Position numbers and translations under genes: made by a program. Below are positions 33,803 through 34,847 of a stretch of DNA of 34,847 bases, piece by piece (the first letter of the stretch is position 1; the number at the start of each line of letters is the position of its first letter). The stretch comes from Leptolyngbya sp. DLM2.Bin15 (GTDB lineage Bacteria; Cyanobacteriota; Cyanobacteriia; RECH01). A model generated the notes under the pieces. The model worked only from the letters and a program-made list of their open reading frames with translations. It was not told the DNA's origin and ran no database searches. The stretch is taken from assembly GCA_007694125.1 (NCBI GenBank), contig RECH01000255.1, forward strand, positions 1 to 34,847, given 5' to 3'.

Positions 33803-34847
33803 CTTCCGCCGCTAGCCACTGCTGCTCGGCGGCGGTGAGCCCCAAGAGCCATAGCCGCTGCTGGAAGGGGGTACCTAGCAGGGCGACCGGTAGCGGTGAG
33901 GTAAGCGGTGAGGTATGGGAACTGGCTACATCATCGATTAGGCGATCGCAACTGCCAATATAGTGCCCGTTGAACCCAAAGCCTTGCCATTCACGGGTAA
34001 AGGTCTCGCGAGTCAGGATCAAGGTGCGGCGACTGTTGGGCCCTGCGGCGAGAATCCACAGCGGCAGCAGCAGCAGCAAGATAGCGCCGAGGTAGAAGCC
34101 TAGACTGAAGGCGATCGCCATCAGCAGCCCCGTGATGATCAAGACCGGAGCGATCGCTGTTTTCAGTCGGGGTGGCGGAATCTGAATATCGAGGCGATCA
34201 GGCTGGCGGGCGATCGTCATGCGACTGCCCACCGGGCGCGGCGTGCGGGATACCGCCGCGATCGCCTTGGGCGCTGGCAGGTGCAGAGCCGTCAGGGCTT
34301 CCTGAGCCGAGTGAAACCGGTCTTCCACGGCTGGCTCTAGGATTTTCTCCAGCCAATGGGTGAAATCAGGGGAGACATGGACGCAGTCACGCACGTCAAT
34401 TTTCATGCGGCGCTGGGGCAAATCGGCGGGCGGTCGCCCCGTCAGCACAAACATCAGGGTTGCTCCTAGGGCATAGAGATCGGAGGCGAAGTAGGCCTTG
34501 CCGCGAAATTGCTCCGGGGGCATATAGCCAAAGGTGCCCACAAAGGTGCCGCCGTGGGTGAGCTTGTTACCATAGACGGCTTGCACTGCGCCAAAATCCA
34601 CCAGATACAGACGACCATCGGCACAGCGCAGCACATTGCGAGGTTTGATATCCCGATGCACCACCGGCGGCGTCAGCCAGTGCAGATAGTTCAAAATATC
34701 GAGAAGCTGCTTGGCCATGTCTTTCACCCCAGCTTCATCGGTACGCCAGCCCTGGGCTACCCAATCCGCTAAAGACTCTCCCGGTGCTAGCTCTTGGACA
34801 AGGTAAAAGCGGCGATCGCTCTCGGTGTCGAGATGGAAATAGTCGAG
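33774..34847 (-). CDS. Serine/threonine protein kinase, C-terminal part (runs off window)
   Basis: The reading frame stays open to the window edge (34847), beyond the track's 34727 start, and reads RRFYLVQELAPGESLADWV there, the kinase hinge. The N-lobe with P-loop and catalytic Lys is therefore outside. Visible are VHRDIKPRNVL (catalytic loop), VDFGAVQ (Mg2+-binding DFG) and GTFGYMPPEQ (the APE equivalent), so the C-lobe looks active. After a ~60-residue linker come two hydrophobic segments (TAIAPVLIITGLLMAIAF and LGAILLLLLPLWILAA), then a ~90-residue unrecognised domain. This is a membrane-anchored Hanks-type kinase of the cyanobacterial sort. Its 3' end overlaps panC-cmk by 29 bp. Confidence 0.9.
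   Translation of the reverse strand, partial: LDYFHLDTESDRRFYLVQELAPGESLADWVAQGWRTDEAGVKDMAKQLLDILNYLHWLTPPVVHRDIKPRNVLRCADGRLYLVDFGAVQAVYGNKLTHGGTFVGTFGYMPPEQFRGKAYFASDLYALGATLMFVLTGRPPADLPQRRMKIDVRDCVHVSPDFTHWLEKILEPAVEDRFHSAQEALTALHLPAPKAIAAVSRTPRPVGSRMTIARQPDRLDIQIPPPRLKTAIAPVLIITGLLMAIAFSLGFYLGAILLLLLPLWILAAGPNSRRTLILTRETFTREWQGFGFNGHYIGSCDRLIDDVASSHTSPLTSPLPVALLGTPFQQRLWLLGLTAAEQQWLAAEVKAFVRDLG

Overview
The window is a stretch of cyanobacterial chromosome. The evidence is the dozens of HIP1 octamers (GCGATCGC) on both strands, a CP12 gene, a cyanobacterial-type PII protein with the RYRGSEY T-loop, two gene fusions typical of cyanobacteria (ThiO-ThiG and PanC-Cmk), a split three-gene proton-translocating transhydrogenase, and a group 2-type sigma factor. 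Base composition is GC-rich by eye, and the HIP1 load argues against marine picocyanobacteria. I cannot place it to genus from sequence alone.

Layout. 1-5.3 kb: an interspersed repeat, a four-carbon acid sugar kinase family (DUF1537) gene, tsaE, CP12, a FIST-domain protein, and a LapA-like membrane protein with a very long acidic, tryptophan-rich tail. 5.5-8.1 kb: hemE, an NAD-dependent epimerase-like gene, and glnB on the minus strand with a strong terminator. 8.6-15.6 kb, all minus strand: an alkaline-phosphatase-superfamily hydrolase, lgt, a sulfatase-family hydrolase, an RDD-domain membrane protein and a MscS channel. A MITE-like element sits exactly at the 3' end of lgt. 15.7-19.4 kb: a GST-like gene (+), then on the minus strand a 2Fe-2S ferredoxin, a small one-helix membrane protein and thiO-thiG. 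19.8-23.7 kb: cimA, a DUF2062 gene and mnmE. 23.9-28.1 kb: the pntA1-pntA2-pntB operon (minus) and a DUF2301 membrane protein. 28.4-34.8 kb: a sigma factor, leuB, mgtE, panC-cmk, and the 3' part of a Ser/Thr protein kinase that runs off the window edge.

How the genes fit together. Most are core metabolism: Calvin-cycle redox control (CP12), tetrapyrrole synthesis (HemE), nitrogen/carbon sensing (PII), NAD(P)H balancing (Pnt), branched-chain amino acids (CimA, LeuB), thiamine thiazole (ThiO-ThiG), pantothenate and CMP phosphorylation (PanC-Cmk), tRNA modification (TsaE, MnmE), Mg2+ uptake (MgtE) and lipoprotein maturation (Lgt). Clear operons are pntA1-pntA2-pntB and probably RDD-sulfatase-lgt, ferredoxin-membrane protein-thiO/thiG, and FIST-LapA-like.

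I found no tRNA, rRNA, CRISPR array, prophage or intact insertion sequence by eye, and no convincing new multi-gene system. The items most worth a second look are the MITE with TTA flanks at the lgt stop codon, the acidic/Trp-rich tail of the LapA-like protein, the pair of AP-superfamily hydrolases around lgt (one with Thr in place of the formylglycine residue), an orphan terminator-like hairpin upstream of glnB, and a coding-like remnant upstream of pntA.
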